From assembly GCA_017454265.1 (NCBI GenBank), contig JAFTDJ010000046.1:1-32463 (forward strand): DNA of 32,463 bases. The letters are read 5' to 3'. A program made the position numbers and the translations under genes. The notes beneath the pieces were generated by a model, which saw only the letters and a list, made by a program, of their open reading frames with translations, ran no database searches and was not told the origin of the DNA. The stretch's first letter is position 1, and every line of letters starts with the position of its first letter. This DNA is from Bacteroidales bacterium (GTDB lineage Bacteria; Bacteroidota; Bacteroidia; Bacteroidales; UBA932). Positions 24,420-31,698 of the stretch are shown in pieces.

Positions 24420-24446
24420 TCACATATATTTTGGTGATGAAAAGGC

Positions 24447-25247
24447 ATGAAAAATAACATACAGACCAGCCTGGTTCACATTCTGGCGATTCCGGCAGCA
24501 TTCCTTGCCGGTGTTCTTCTGTACGAGCCTCGTGCATTATGCGAGCTGATGCAGTCAGGAGAAGGCGTTTCACCGGTAAACCACATTTACTCATTCAACA
24601 TAGCAATAAGTTTCTCCATTATATTAGGCACCATGGTACTGAGCAGGATGCTGTTGTTCATTCTCAGGAAGCAAATCCCGCTTACACTCTGGCGATACTG
24701 CTTCTGGTGCCTGGGAGAAACTTTGGTATTTTGTGCATTTGTAGCCCTTTATCTTGTCCTGACCGCAAGAAACGACGACAGCTGGTTCTCTTTCTGGGGC
24801 CGGAGCATATCATCCATAGGCTCCATCGTGATGATTGCTTACATCCTGCTCATTATTCTGTACAGTTACCTTGACGCGAGGGACTCAGATTCTGCAGCAG
24901 CAGATGCCCGGCTCAAATTTTACGACAACCGGCACCAACTTAAATTCATTACCGAGGCCAGTTCGGTACTCTACATTGAATCCAACGAAAACTACATTGT
25001 ACTGCACTATCTGGAAAACGGCATAGAAAAGCGGTTCCAAATCCGGAACTCAATGAAAAACATAGAACCCCTTTGCGAACAGGCCGGTTTTGCACGCACT
25101 CACAGGTGCTTCATAGTGAACCCGGCACATATCAAGACCATACGCAAAGACCCCGGCGGAGTAAACTTCGCCGACCTCGGCTGTGAACGTTCGGAGGGAA
25201 TTCCCATTTCCAAGAAATACTACGATAACATAACGTCCCTCCTGTAA
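24447..25247 (+). CDS. Membrane-bound LytTR-type transcriptional regulator
   Basis: This 266-residue protein has four predicted transmembrane helices at about 8-26, 48-72, 82-106 and 119-141, then a LytTR DNA-binding domain at about 160-266. The latter shows VLYIESNENYIVLHY, the IRNSMKNIEP segment and FARTHRCFIVNPAHIK, the family core, ending ISKKYYDNITSLL. There is no response-regulator receiver domain, so it is a one-component membrane regulator that may sense the envelope directly. Its stop is followed with no gap by the DUF3108 gene, and it is divergent from the alcohol-acetyltransferase-like gene. Repeats in its promoter region suggest it controls itself and possibly the divergent gene; that is inferred. 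Confidence 0.92.
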   Translation: MKNNIQTSLVHILAIPAAFLAGVLLYEPRALCELMQSGEGVSPVNHIYSFNIAISFSIILGTMVLSRMLLFILRKQIPLTLWRYCFWCLGETLVFCAFVALYLVLTARNDDSWFSFWGRSISSIGSIVMIAYILLIILYSYLDARDSDSAAADARLKFYDNRHQLKFITEASSVLYIESNENYIVLHYLENGIEKRFQIRNSMKNIEPLCEQAGFARTHRCFIVNPAHIKTIRKDPGGVNFADLGCERSEGIPISKKYYDNITSLL

Positions 25248-26030
25248 ATGAAAAAGTGTTTTGTCCTGCTTGTTGCAGCCGCAATGCTCGCAGGTTATTC
25301 CGCATTCGCATCCGACAGCCTTGACGCTACCAAAGCCATAAGGTCGCAGAGCGCATGGTTCAGGACCGGTGAAGCCTATACCTACGAAATGATTTACTCC
25401 ACTATCGGGATAGAATTCAAGGTTGCCTCCGGAACATTGACCGTAAAAAAAGAAAGTTACGATGGCAAAGAGGGATACTTGAGCATAGTACAGGGTCAAC
25501 CCGGGAAATTTTTCGCGAAACTCTTTCCTCTCAGCTACGAGTCCCGGCTATATCTGAACCACGAAAAGAAGCCTGTCCATTTCTACCGTGATTTCAAGGA
25601 AGGCAAAGTTAACGGCTTCGAACAGTTCGACTATGACTGGCAGCATCGCAAGATACACGTTCAATCGCTTACCAAGAACTCAGGCGCGCAGGACTATATT
25701 TCTGATATGCGGGCCTGGACTATGGACTTCAACTCCATCTACCTGGTGCTTCGCAACTTCGACGAAAACGAGCTTGTTGAAGGAATGGAGATTTCACCTG
25801 TGGTGCTGCTGTCGGGAGAAGAAATCGGCTGTACCATTTCCTACAAGGGCCGTAATCCGGATAATTCCGACTTTGTATTCAGCATCGTCATAAAGAACGG
25901 GAAAGGCATTTACCTGCGAAACGGAATCCCTACCGAATTCATTATCTCTTCAGAACCGGACCATCACCTGGTCTCTATGGAACTGCCGGTACCTTTGGGA
26001 CGCGTTCGCTTCAGGCTTCTTTCACAATAG
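25248..26030 (+). CDS. DUF3108 domain protein, exported
   Basis: This 260-residue periplasmic protein begins MKKCFVLLVAAAMLAGYSAFA, a signal peptide cleaved before SDSLD. The mature part has FRTGEAYTYEMIYSTIGIEFKV, GTLTVKKESYDGKEGYL, YESRLYLNHEKKPVHFYRD and a run of beta strands, the pattern of DUF3108, in which the protein probably forms a beta-barrel or cup that could hold a lipid or polymer. Function is unknown. The ATG follows the LytTR stop immediately (25247/25248), so the two are co-transcribed, which makes it a candidate target or sensor partner of that regulator. Confidence 0.82.
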   Translation: MKKCFVLLVAAAMLAGYSAFASDSLDATKAIRSQSAWFRTGEAYTYEMIYSTIGIEFKVASGTLTVKKESYDGKEGYLSIVQGQPGKFFAKLFPLSYESRLYLNHEKKPVHFYRDFKEGKVNGFEQFDYDWQHRKIHVQSLTKNSGAQDYISDMRAWTMDFNSIYLVLRNFDENELVEGMEISPVVLLSGEEIGCTISYKGRNPDNSDFVFSIVIKNGKGIYLRNGIPTEFIISSEPDHHLVSMELPVPLGRVRFRLLSQ

Positions 26031-26047
26031 GAATAAACTATTTTTAT

Positions 26048-26055
26048 TATATTTG
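26048..26055 (+). promoter_or_regulatory. Candidate -7 promoter box for the Omp85-like/aquaporin operon
   Basis: TATATTTG is an exact TAnnTTTG match and is followed by an ATG at 26083, giving a leader of about 20 bases. The -33 region is a poor match. It lies in the 52-base gap after the DUF3108 gene. Confidence 0.5.
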
Positions 26056-26082
26056 CAGCGGAACACAAAACTAATTCCTTAT

Positions 26083-27456
26083 ATGAAAAAAATATTCATT
26101 ACATTGTTTGCGGTATTTGCATCCTGCATTACCCTTTCCCTAAATGCCCAGGACAAGGCCAAAGAGCCCGAGAAGGAGATGAAGACCGGATGGACCTTCG
26201 GCGTCCTTCCCACAGCAACCTACTCAGTAGATAACGGCTTCCAGGCCGGCGCCGTCGGCGACGTTTACAACAACGGCGACGGCAAGACCTATCCCGATCC
26301 CCTCCATAAAATCAGTTGGGAAGGTTCCTATTTCACCCATAGCCACCGTTCCCGTTTCTACCTTGCGTACGACTCCAAGTATCTTATCCCGGGGATGCGT
26401 ATCAATGCGTCAGCCACTTACGTGAACGACCCTCTCTACAGCTTCTGGGGTTTCAACGGCGGCGCGTCGCTTGCCGGAGTCAGCAACTATAACGACTACT
26501 GGACCAACAAGACCACCGACATCAACTACTTCGGTATGAGCCGCCAGATGCTGCGCATTCTTGCAAATCTTCAGGGTCGCATCACAGACAATCTCAACTG
26601 GGCGGCCGGCATCAATTTCTGGAACTGGAAGATCGGCGACATGCGCGACAACGGATATAAGAAGGAAGGATCCACCGACAAATACTATTACGACAAGGCT
26701 AACACCCTGTACAGGGATTACCAAAAGCTGGGAATAATAAAAGATTCCGAAAAAGACGGCGGAAATGCTCTTGAAATCAACGCCGGCCTGGTGTTCGACA
26801 CCCGCGACATAGAGGCGGCGCCGAACAGGGGTATATGGGCAGAAGCCTACCTCAACGGAAACGTGATAGGCCAGCGCTACCTTAAGGCCTGCGCATACTT
26901 CCGTCACTACATCTCCATCCCTATCCACATCCCCGCCGGCGAGCCCGTTTTCGCATACAGACTGGCCTGGCAGCAGACAATTGCAGGAGAAACTCCCCTG
27001 TATATGATCCAGAACAACCCTCTGCTTGTCCAGCGTAATATGATTTCCGAGGGATTCGGATCCTCCAACACCATCCGCGGTCTGCGCGAGAACCGCATCC
27101 TCGCAGAAGGTTTCGCATGGGTAAACACGGAACTGCGCGTCAAGATTGTGAACTTCAAACTGTTCAACCAGTATTTCTACATTGCAGTGAATCCCTTCTT
27201 CGATGCAGGCGTAATTACAAAGACCTATCGCGCCGCTGAATTTGAGGCTGCAAAGAAGCTCAATGTAGCCACCTATCTGCCTCTCGAGCAGCTTTATGAC
27301 CCCTCCAAAACCGGCGATATCGTATATAGCGCAGGTGCCGGTCTGAAGATTGCGATGAACCAGAACTTCATAGTGTCGGTTGAGCTTGCCAAGTGCTTCT
27401 ACAAGCCTCTCGATGCCGGAATGTGGCTCGGAATCGGTATTAACTATCAATTCTAA
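26083..27456 (+). CDS. BamA/TamA-like (Omp85 superfamily) outer-membrane barrel without POTRA domains
   Basis: The protein has 457 residues from the ATG at 26083, with signal peptide MKKIFITLFAVFASCITLSLNAQ. After a short Lys/Glu-rich linker the barrel starts directly (WTFGVLPTATYSVDNGFQAG), so there are no POTRA repeats. LVFDTRDIEAAPNRGIWAE and GFGSSNTIRGLRENRILAEG are Omp85 barrel landmarks; IRGL sits where the conserved VRGY/F of loop L6 occurs. The C-terminus is MWLGIGINYQF. Related proteins in Bacteroidota are surface-antigen D15-like barrels of unknown cargo. It lies 5 bases before the aquaporin gene, suggesting a shared operon and a possible envelope or osmotic role; this is inferred. 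Confidence 0.85.
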   Translation: MKKIFITLFAVFASCITLSLNAQDKAKEPEKEMKTGWTFGVLPTATYSVDNGFQAGAVGDVYNNGDGKTYPDPLHKISWEGSYFTHSHRSRFYLAYDSKYLIPGMRINASATYVNDPLYSFWGFNGGASLAGVSNYNDYWTNKTTDINYFGMSRQMLRILANLQGRITDNLNWAAGINFWNWKIGDMRDNGYKKEGSTDKYYYDKANTLYRDYQKLGIIKDSEKDGGNALEINAGLVFDTRDIEAAPNRGIWAEAYLNGNVIGQRYLKACAYFRHYISIPIHIPAGEPVFAYRLAWQQTIAGETPLYMIQNNPLLVQRNMISEGFGSSNTIRGLRENRILAEGFAWVNTELRVKIVNFKLFNQYFYIAVNPFFDAGVITKTYRAAEFEAAKKLNVATYLPLEQLYDPSKTGDIVYSAGAGLKIAMNQNFIVSVELAKCFYKPLDAGMWLGIGINYQF

Positions 27457-27461
27457 CAGAT

Positions 27462-28133
27462 ATGAAAAAGTATATTGCTGAATGTCTAGGCACTTTCGTG
27501 CTGACTTTCCTCGGTTGCGGAACCGCAATGTTCCTCGGTTGCAACACTCCCGCAGGAGTTGTAGGTACGGCTGTCGCCTTCGGCCTTGCAGTCATCGCCA
27601 TGGCATACACCATCGGCGGCATCAGCGGATGCCACATCAATCCTGCCATTACCCTCGGCGTGGCTCTCTCAGGCAGAATGAGCTGGAAGGACGCCTGCGG
27701 CTACTGGGTGGGCCAGGTCATCGGAGGCATCGTAGCAGGAGCCCTGCTTCTGTGCTTCGCAAACGTAGTAGCAGCTCCTGACCTTACCGGCGGACTCGGC
27801 ACCAACGGAGTTGCCAATGCCGGCGGTGTATGGGGCGCTTGCCTCGTAGAAGTCGTCGCAACCTTCATCTTCGTCCTCGTTGTGCTCGGCACCACCGACA
27901 GCAAGCTTGGCGCAGGCAACCTCGCCGGTCTTGCAATCGGACTCACACTTATACTCATTCACCTCGTGTGCATCAACCTCACCGGAACCTCCGTCAATCC
28001 GGCACGTTCCATCGGTCCGGCCATCTTCGCAGGCGGACAGGCTCTCGCCGATCTGTGGGTGTTTATTTGCGCTCCCCTTGTGGGCGGCGCACTGAGCGCC
28101 CTGGTCTGGAAAGCAGTCGCTCCTGCAAAATAA
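27462..28133 (+). CDS. aqpZ: Aquaporin Z-type water channel (MIP family)
   Basis: This 223-residue inner-membrane channel has six hydrophobic helices and the two half-helix motifs HINPAITLG (about 58-66) and SVNPARSIGPA. The selectivity filter matches AqpZ rather than glycerol channels: Phe in AVAFGLAV, His in LIHLVCINLTGTSVNPAR, Thr nine residues after it, and Arg after the second NPA. This indicates passive water flow in osmotic adaptation. Length fits AqpZ (about 230). It lies 5 bases after the Omp85-like gene and before a strong hairpin terminator at 28148-28184, so it is the last gene of a two-gene unit. Confidence 0.95.
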   Translation: MKKYIAECLGTFVLTFLGCGTAMFLGCNTPAGVVGTAVAFGLAVIAMAYTIGGISGCHINPAITLGVALSGRMSWKDACGYWVGQVIGGIVAGALLLCFANVVAAPDLTGGLGTNGVANAGGVWGACLVEVVATFIFVLVVLGTTDSKLGAGNLAGLAIGLTLILIHLVCINLTGTSVNPARSIGPAIFAGGQALADLWVFICAPLVGGALSALVWKAVAPAK

Positions 28134-28147
28134 TACAAGACAACCGT

Positions 28148-28184
28148 AAAAAAGCCGGCCGCATCCAGTGCAGCCGGCTTTTTT
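28148..28184. terminator. Bidirectional hairpin terminator between the aquaporin and lipoprotein genes
   Basis: AAAAAAGCCGGC at 28148-28159 pairs with GCCGGCTTTTTT at 28173-28184, with a GC core of 6 bp, a 13-base loop, and runs of A before and T after. It ends the plus-strand aquaporin transcript and can equally end the minus-strand transcript whose last gene stops at 28190. Confidence 0.9.
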
Positions 28185-28189
28185 ATATC

Positions 28190-29455
28190 TCAATACGTGT
28201 AGTAATGAACCGGCTGCAGCTCATACAGCTGAGCTCCTACCTTGGACCCGGCGTAAAAGTTGATGTAGTACTTGCCGGCCGTGTAGAACATGGATTCAGA
28301 TTCAACCGTTGACGGAACGGAGAGGGTGGTTATGAATTTCCCGTCCCAGTCATAAACTACCAGGATGTTGTCGGTTTTGCCGCTGACAGGACTCTGCGGA
28401 AAATAGACGAAAGATTCATCGCTTCCCATGCCCTGGGACGTATAGCCGAAATTGTCTGTACGGTCTTTGTCGAGAAGCACCTTGAAGGAACTGTCGGTAA
28501 CATAAAAAGTGGAGCCTCCCTGGCTTATGGCATATCCGTTGCGTTTTGGACTGTATGTAATGGCTCCGCTGCCTACAGGTATATTTATATTCGGCAGCAC
28601 TTTCAGGGACTCTCCGTCCAGCGGCGTAAGTATCTTGCCCTCCGACATACCGTGCGCAACTATCACCCTGCCTCCTGCAGTATCGAAGGTCATATCGTTA
28701 CAGTGGCCTCCGTTGAACTGCTCCGACTGTGCCACCTTGAGCCCGGTAGCTATATCGTACTTGCAAACGACAGCCTTGGTATCCTTGCTGTCACGCATGA
28801 CCAGATAGAAATATTTACCGTCTCCGGCTGCGCCCTGAGCCACATACATATCATCGATCGGAGAACAGTTCAGGACAGGTTTTATATACAGGCTGAACTT
28901 GTAATTCTTAAGCAGCAGGCGCGCAATCATCTGGGGGTCGCTGTCGGTTTCCTTGAGGACGAAATCTTTAGGCAGGCTGAGATTCTCGCCCCGCAGGCAG
29001 TCCTTTGTGGAGAGCAGCCTGGAGGCAAAAGCGTGCAGGCCCAGGGCAATCCAGGTCTCATCGCTTCCGTTCACGACAAGTTTCTTTCCGCTCACGCGGA
29101 CGATATATCCGGGAACGCCGCCGAGTTCCTGCAGGGCAGCCGCGCTCTCCGGCCTGGACGTGGCTCCCACAAGTATCTCGTAATCAACCGGTTCCGAGTA
29201 AGGGTCAGACAGGCTGAAGCGGATTCCGGTACGGTCTTTCAGGAACGACGCCAACCCGCTTGCGTTGCCCGGCATGCCCGAGCGCACGAGGGTAAAAGCC
29301 GATTCGCGGTTGCGCGCAATGACAATCGAATCCCCCGCCGCAGTCTCTCCGCTGATTCCGCCTTCTGCAGGAGGCTGCTCAACGGGAGTTTTGTTACAGG
29401 ACAATACAGACGCCAGCAACAATGCCAGCGGATAGACAATTCTTGACTTTTTCAT
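28190..29455 (-). CDS. Lipoprotein of unknown function with beta-propeller-like C-terminal region
   Basis: This 421-residue predicted lipoprotein begins MKKSRIVYPLALLLASVLSC with lipidated Cys20. Residues about 45-165 (FLKDRTGIRFSLSD, VDYEILVGATSRPESAAALQ, GYIVRVSGKKLVVNGSD) resemble the N-terminal domain found before glycosidase domains, like the GH67 N-terminal fold. The rest has repeated strand patterns around FYLVMRDSKDTKAVVCKYD, GHCNDMTFDTAGGRVIVAH and ILVVYDWDGKFITTL that look like a beta-propeller. No catalytic signature was recognised. Its start overlaps the glsB stop (ATGA), so it is the third gene of the glycine-lipid operon. A link to lipid or surface function follows from context only. 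Confidence 0.75.
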   Translation of the reverse strand: MKKSRIVYPLALLLASVLSCNKTPVEQPPAEGGISGETAAGDSIVIARNRESAFTLVRSGMPGNASGLASFLKDRTGIRFSLSDPYSEPVDYEILVGATSRPESAAALQELGGVPGYIVRVSGKKLVVNGSDETWIALGLHAFASRLLSTKDCLRGENLSLPKDFVLKETDSDPQMIARLLLKNYKFSLYIKPVLNCSPIDDMYVAQGAAGDGKYFYLVMRDSKDTKAVVCKYDIATGLKVAQSEQFNGGHCNDMTFDTAGGRVIVAHGMSEGKILTPLDGESLKVLPNINIPVGSGAITYSPKRNGYAISQGGSTFYVTDSSFKVLLDKDRTDNFGYTSQGMGSDESFVYFPQSPVSGKTDNILVVYDWDGKFITTLSVPSTVESESMFYTAGKYYINFYAGSKVGAQLYELQPVHYYTY

Positions 29456-30405
29456 ACAATATGGATGTGCCTGAGCAGCTTGTCAGGATGAATATCGTCG
29501 AATTTGATAAGGATGCCGGCCTCTATTACATCTCCGAACTCGTCGTTCACGGCCGCTCCGAAACTTTTCATAGAGGGAGACAGATTCATATATGTATTAA
29601 CCAATGGAGGTATATTTACACCGTATTTTTTTATTTCCTTCTTGAGAATCCTGTAGTCGGCGCTGAAATCTTCTTCCGTGAAGATCTTCTCAAGTTCACC
29701 GGAAAACTTTATGGGTACCGCCTTTTTGGGCACCACCAGACGGCCGGTGCGGTTGTTTACATCGGTCATCCAGGAGCCGAAATGCTTCCTGAGGAAGTAA
29801 AGCAACATATTCAGGGCGCTTTTCGGGAATGAAGGATACACGGTCATTTTGCCGAAGAAATATTCCATCCTGCCCTTGTAAATGGAAATCAGGCTCCCCA
29901 ACCCGTCCATCAGGTTGTCCAGCGCGTAAATACCTTTATTGCCGCTTCCGGTGCTCTGGTAGTCGGGGCGTACGAAAGAACGGCTAAGTTCTATGGTCCT
30001 CAGGAATGGCCCTTTCAGAAAATAACGGGTAAAACGAAACAGGTGAGACGAAGGCATAAGCGGCTGCCCGAAGTGGTCGAACAGCACTTCGTCGCACGGA
30101 ACAAAGCGGTATCCGCCTACAATGCACTCCGCATCCGGGTCCCACAATACCAGCTGCTTGTAGCCGTATGCCGACTCGAGGTCGAAATGATCCAGGTCCA
30201 CCGACTTGCCGGTACCGCCTCCGCCTGCGCGGAACGCTATTTCCCGCAGGCGGCCTATTTCCCTCAGCACGTTCGGGGCGCAGCGGTTATCTACAATGAA
30301 GAGTTGATTCCCCGAGTGAACGGTTTCCCGCACGAAATACTCGGGAGTGAGTTCGGCATTCAGCAGTTCGACATCGACCGGTTGTATTATTTCTTCGGCG
30401 TTCAT
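29452..30405 (-). CDS. glsB: Glycine N-acyltransferase GlsB (OlsB-like GNAT)
   Basis: This 317-residue cytoplasmic enzyme is of the OlsB/hemolysin-like acyltransferase family. In Bacteroides thetaiotaomicron GlsB adds a 3-hydroxy fatty acid to glycine, the first step of glycine-lipid synthesis. Visible features are RLREIAFRAGGGGTGKSVDLDHFD (written in parts: RLREIAFRAGGGGTGKS and VDLDHFD), KQLVLWDPDAECIVGGYRF, FTRYFLKGPFLRTIELSRSFVRPDYQ and a C-terminal RIL/KK region. The start overlaps the glsA stop by 4 bases and its stop overlaps the next lipoprotein. The assignment rests on family resemblance plus the adjacent O-acyltransferase. The acceptor amino acid could differ (for example ornithine). 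Confidence 0.85.
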   Translation of the reverse strand: MNAEEIIQPVDVELLNAELTPEYFVRETVHSGNQLFIVDNRCAPNVLREIGRLREIAFRAGGGGTGKSVDLDHFDLESAYGYKQLVLWDPDAECIVGGYRFVPCDEVLFDHFGQPLMPSSHLFRFTRYFLKGPFLRTIELSRSFVRPDYQSTGSGNKGIYALDNLMDGLGSLISIYKGRMEYFFGKMTVYPSFPKSALNMLLYFLRKHFGSWMTDVNNRTGRLVVPKKAVPIKFSGELEKIFTEEDFSADYRILKKEIKKYGVNIPPLVNTYMNLSPSMKSFGAAVNDEFGDVIEAGILIKFDDIHPDKLLRHIHIV

Positions 30406-31214
30406 TTATTTAATGCATATACTTGTTCGCGGACCCATGCGGCCCACTCGTTATCCTTCTTTTCCGCGGTGAAGGTCTGCCATGGGATAGGCTTGCCGAA
30501 GACCAGCTTGTAGGACTTGCGCCTACAGTTGTGGAGCTCGTCGGGAAGCGTGAGCATAGCAATATTCAGTTTGAGTTTCAGAAGGTTGCGCAGTTTGTCC
30601 AGGCGATAGAAACGTTTGGAATTCTGCCCGCTGAACCAAACAGGAACAACATCCCTTCGAGACATCCGGCTCTTGGAGATGAATGTCTTTTTCCATGGGA
30701 GATCCTGTACCACTCCGTCAATTTTGCGGGAGCACAGCCCCGCAGGAAAAATGATTACCTGACGGTCTGAGTTGAAAGCATCGTTTATGAGGCCCACGAG
30801 GTCTGAACTCTGGCTTCCGAACTTATTGACAGGAATCGTATATTCGGCTATTGGCTTTATCGCCATCAGTATATCGTTTGCAGGGATGACAATGTTGCCG
30901 TTGAATCTGCGGCCCACCTGCCCGATTACACTGAGGGCGTCTATGGCTCCAAGCGGATGATTCCCTGCAAATGTATATCTGCCATCCACGGGAATGTTCT
31001 CAAGACCCTCCACGGTGACGTTGACCTCGTAGTATTCTACGGCTTTCTCGGCAAACTCGTAGCCAAGGTAGCCCTGGCTCAGGCAGCCGTTCAGTTCATC
31101 CTGGTGTATGAACTTCTTGAGCCAGGACAACACGAACCTGGGCACTTTTCCTTTTCCGAAGCGGCTCTCGACAATTTTGTCAAGATCCAGTATTACGGTT
31201 TCATTTTTTCGCAT
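30402..31214 (-). CDS. glsA: O-acyltransferase GlsA (PlsC-type)
   Basis: The protein has 270 residues from the ATG at 31214 (MRKNETVILDLDKIVE). An upstream ATG at 31244 lies across the promoter and is rejected. The motif NHPLGAIDA (85-93) places the catalytic His and Asp as in hemolysin-like acyltransferases. IFPAGLCSRKIDGVVQDLPW and DVVPVWFSGQNSKRFYRL follow. In B. thetaiotaomicron GlsA esterifies a second acyl chain onto the N-acylated glycine, completing the glycine lipid. It is the first gene of the glsA-glsB-lipoprotein operon, with a good -7 box at 31255-31262. Glycine as headgroup is from the characterised relatives, not from this sequence. Confidence 0.87.
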   Translation of the reverse strand: MRKNETVILDLDKIVESRFGKGKVPRFVLSWLKKFIHQDELNGCLSQGYLGYEFAEKAVEYYEVNVTVEGLENIPVDGRYTFAGNHPLGAIDALSVIGQVGRRFNGNIVIPANDILMAIKPIAEYTIPVNKFGSQSSDLVGLINDAFNSDRQVIIFPAGLCSRKIDGVVQDLPWKKTFISKSRMSRRDVVPVWFSGQNSKRFYRLDKLRNLLKLKLNIAMLTLPDELHNCRRKSYKLVFGKPIPWQTFTAEKKDNEWAAWVREQVYALNK

Positions 31215-31254
31215 AAACCTTCGAACTTTTATGAGGCACAGCAAACCTGTCTTG

Positions 31255-31262
31255 CAAAGATA
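31255..31262 (-). promoter_or_regulatory. Candidate -7 promoter box for the glsA operon
   Basis: The minus strand reads TATCTTTG, an exact TAnnTTTG match, with a leader of about 35 bases before the ATG at 31214. No TTTG was found at the -33 position. Confidence 0.5.
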
Positions 31263-31285
31263 ACTAAAAAGAGGAAAAAAGACTC

Positions 31286-31690
31286 ATGCAGTTCGTCCTC
31301 AAAACCGTCATTAATGCCAACCCGGATTGGGTCAGCTATTGCTGGGAAACGTGTACATGCGTGGTTTTCGACAGCAGTTTCGCCCAAGTATGCCCTGCGA
31401 GCTTCGCGTATTGGTTCAATGATTTCGGGGAGCTTACGACCATCGAGGGAATGGAGAACATTAATACCAGCGAGGCAACCCTTTTCAAAGGCATGTTCCA
31501 GGAGTGTTCGAGTATTGAAACTTTGAATGTGGACGGTTTCGATGTATCCAAGGCCATAAATACATCATTCATGTTTTACGGATGCACGAACCTTAAGACC
31601 ATTTATTGTTCGAACGGGAAAGGACTGGGCATAAAAACAACCGCCTCCGGTGTTCGGGTGGGAACGACTGGAGGCGGATATAGAGGGTAA
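31286..31690 (+). CDS. Short DUF285/BspA-type surface-protein fragment, probably a truncated remnant
   Basis: This 134-residue ORF matches the core of DUF285 (bacterial surface protein) repeats: TCVVFDSSFAQVCPASFAYWF, LTTIEGMENINTSEATL, FKGMFQECSSIETLNV, FDVSKAINTSFMFYGCTNLK. Such proteins usually have a signal peptide and many repeats; this one has neither a signal nor more than about two repeat units. An in-frame stop lies 24 bases upstream, so no larger N-terminus is possible. Its last 15-20 codons (ASGVRVGTTGGGYRG) run through the inverted repeat that ends the opposite FISUMP gene and are unlike the family. A 5' and 3' truncated relic is the best reading; a small expressed protein is possible. 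Confidence 0.5.
   Translation: MQFVLKTVINANPDWVSYCWETCTCVVFDSSFAQVCPASFAYWFNDFGELTTIEGMENINTSEATLFKGMFQECSSIETLNVDGFDVSKAINTSFMFYGCTNLKTIYCSNGKGLGIKTTASGVRVGTTGGGYRG
31641..31677 (-). terminator. Rho-independent terminator of the FISUMP gene
   Basis: The minus strand has CCGCCTCC (31677-31670) pairing with GGAGGCGG (31648-31641) around a 21-base loop, followed by TTGTTTTTA. It begins about 20 bases after the FISUMP stop at 31699. It lies inside the 3' end of the plus-strand DUF285 ORF. Confidence 0.7.
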
Positions 31691-31698
31691 AGGGCCGA

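Noticed and set aside
24298-24594. 98-codon minus-strand frame upstream of the alcohol-acetyltransferase-like gene
   Set aside because: It covers the regulatory repeats and the start of the LytTR gene, with a random-looking translation.
26410-27528. 372-codon open frame on the minus strand
   Set aside because: It lies opposite the Omp85-like gene and crosses the start of aqpZ; no start context or domain supports it.
22299-31214. One large lipid island from plsC-like to glsA
   Set aside because: The intervening LytTR, Omp85 and aquaporin genes are on the opposite strand with their own promoters and a terminator; the two lipid clusters are separate units.
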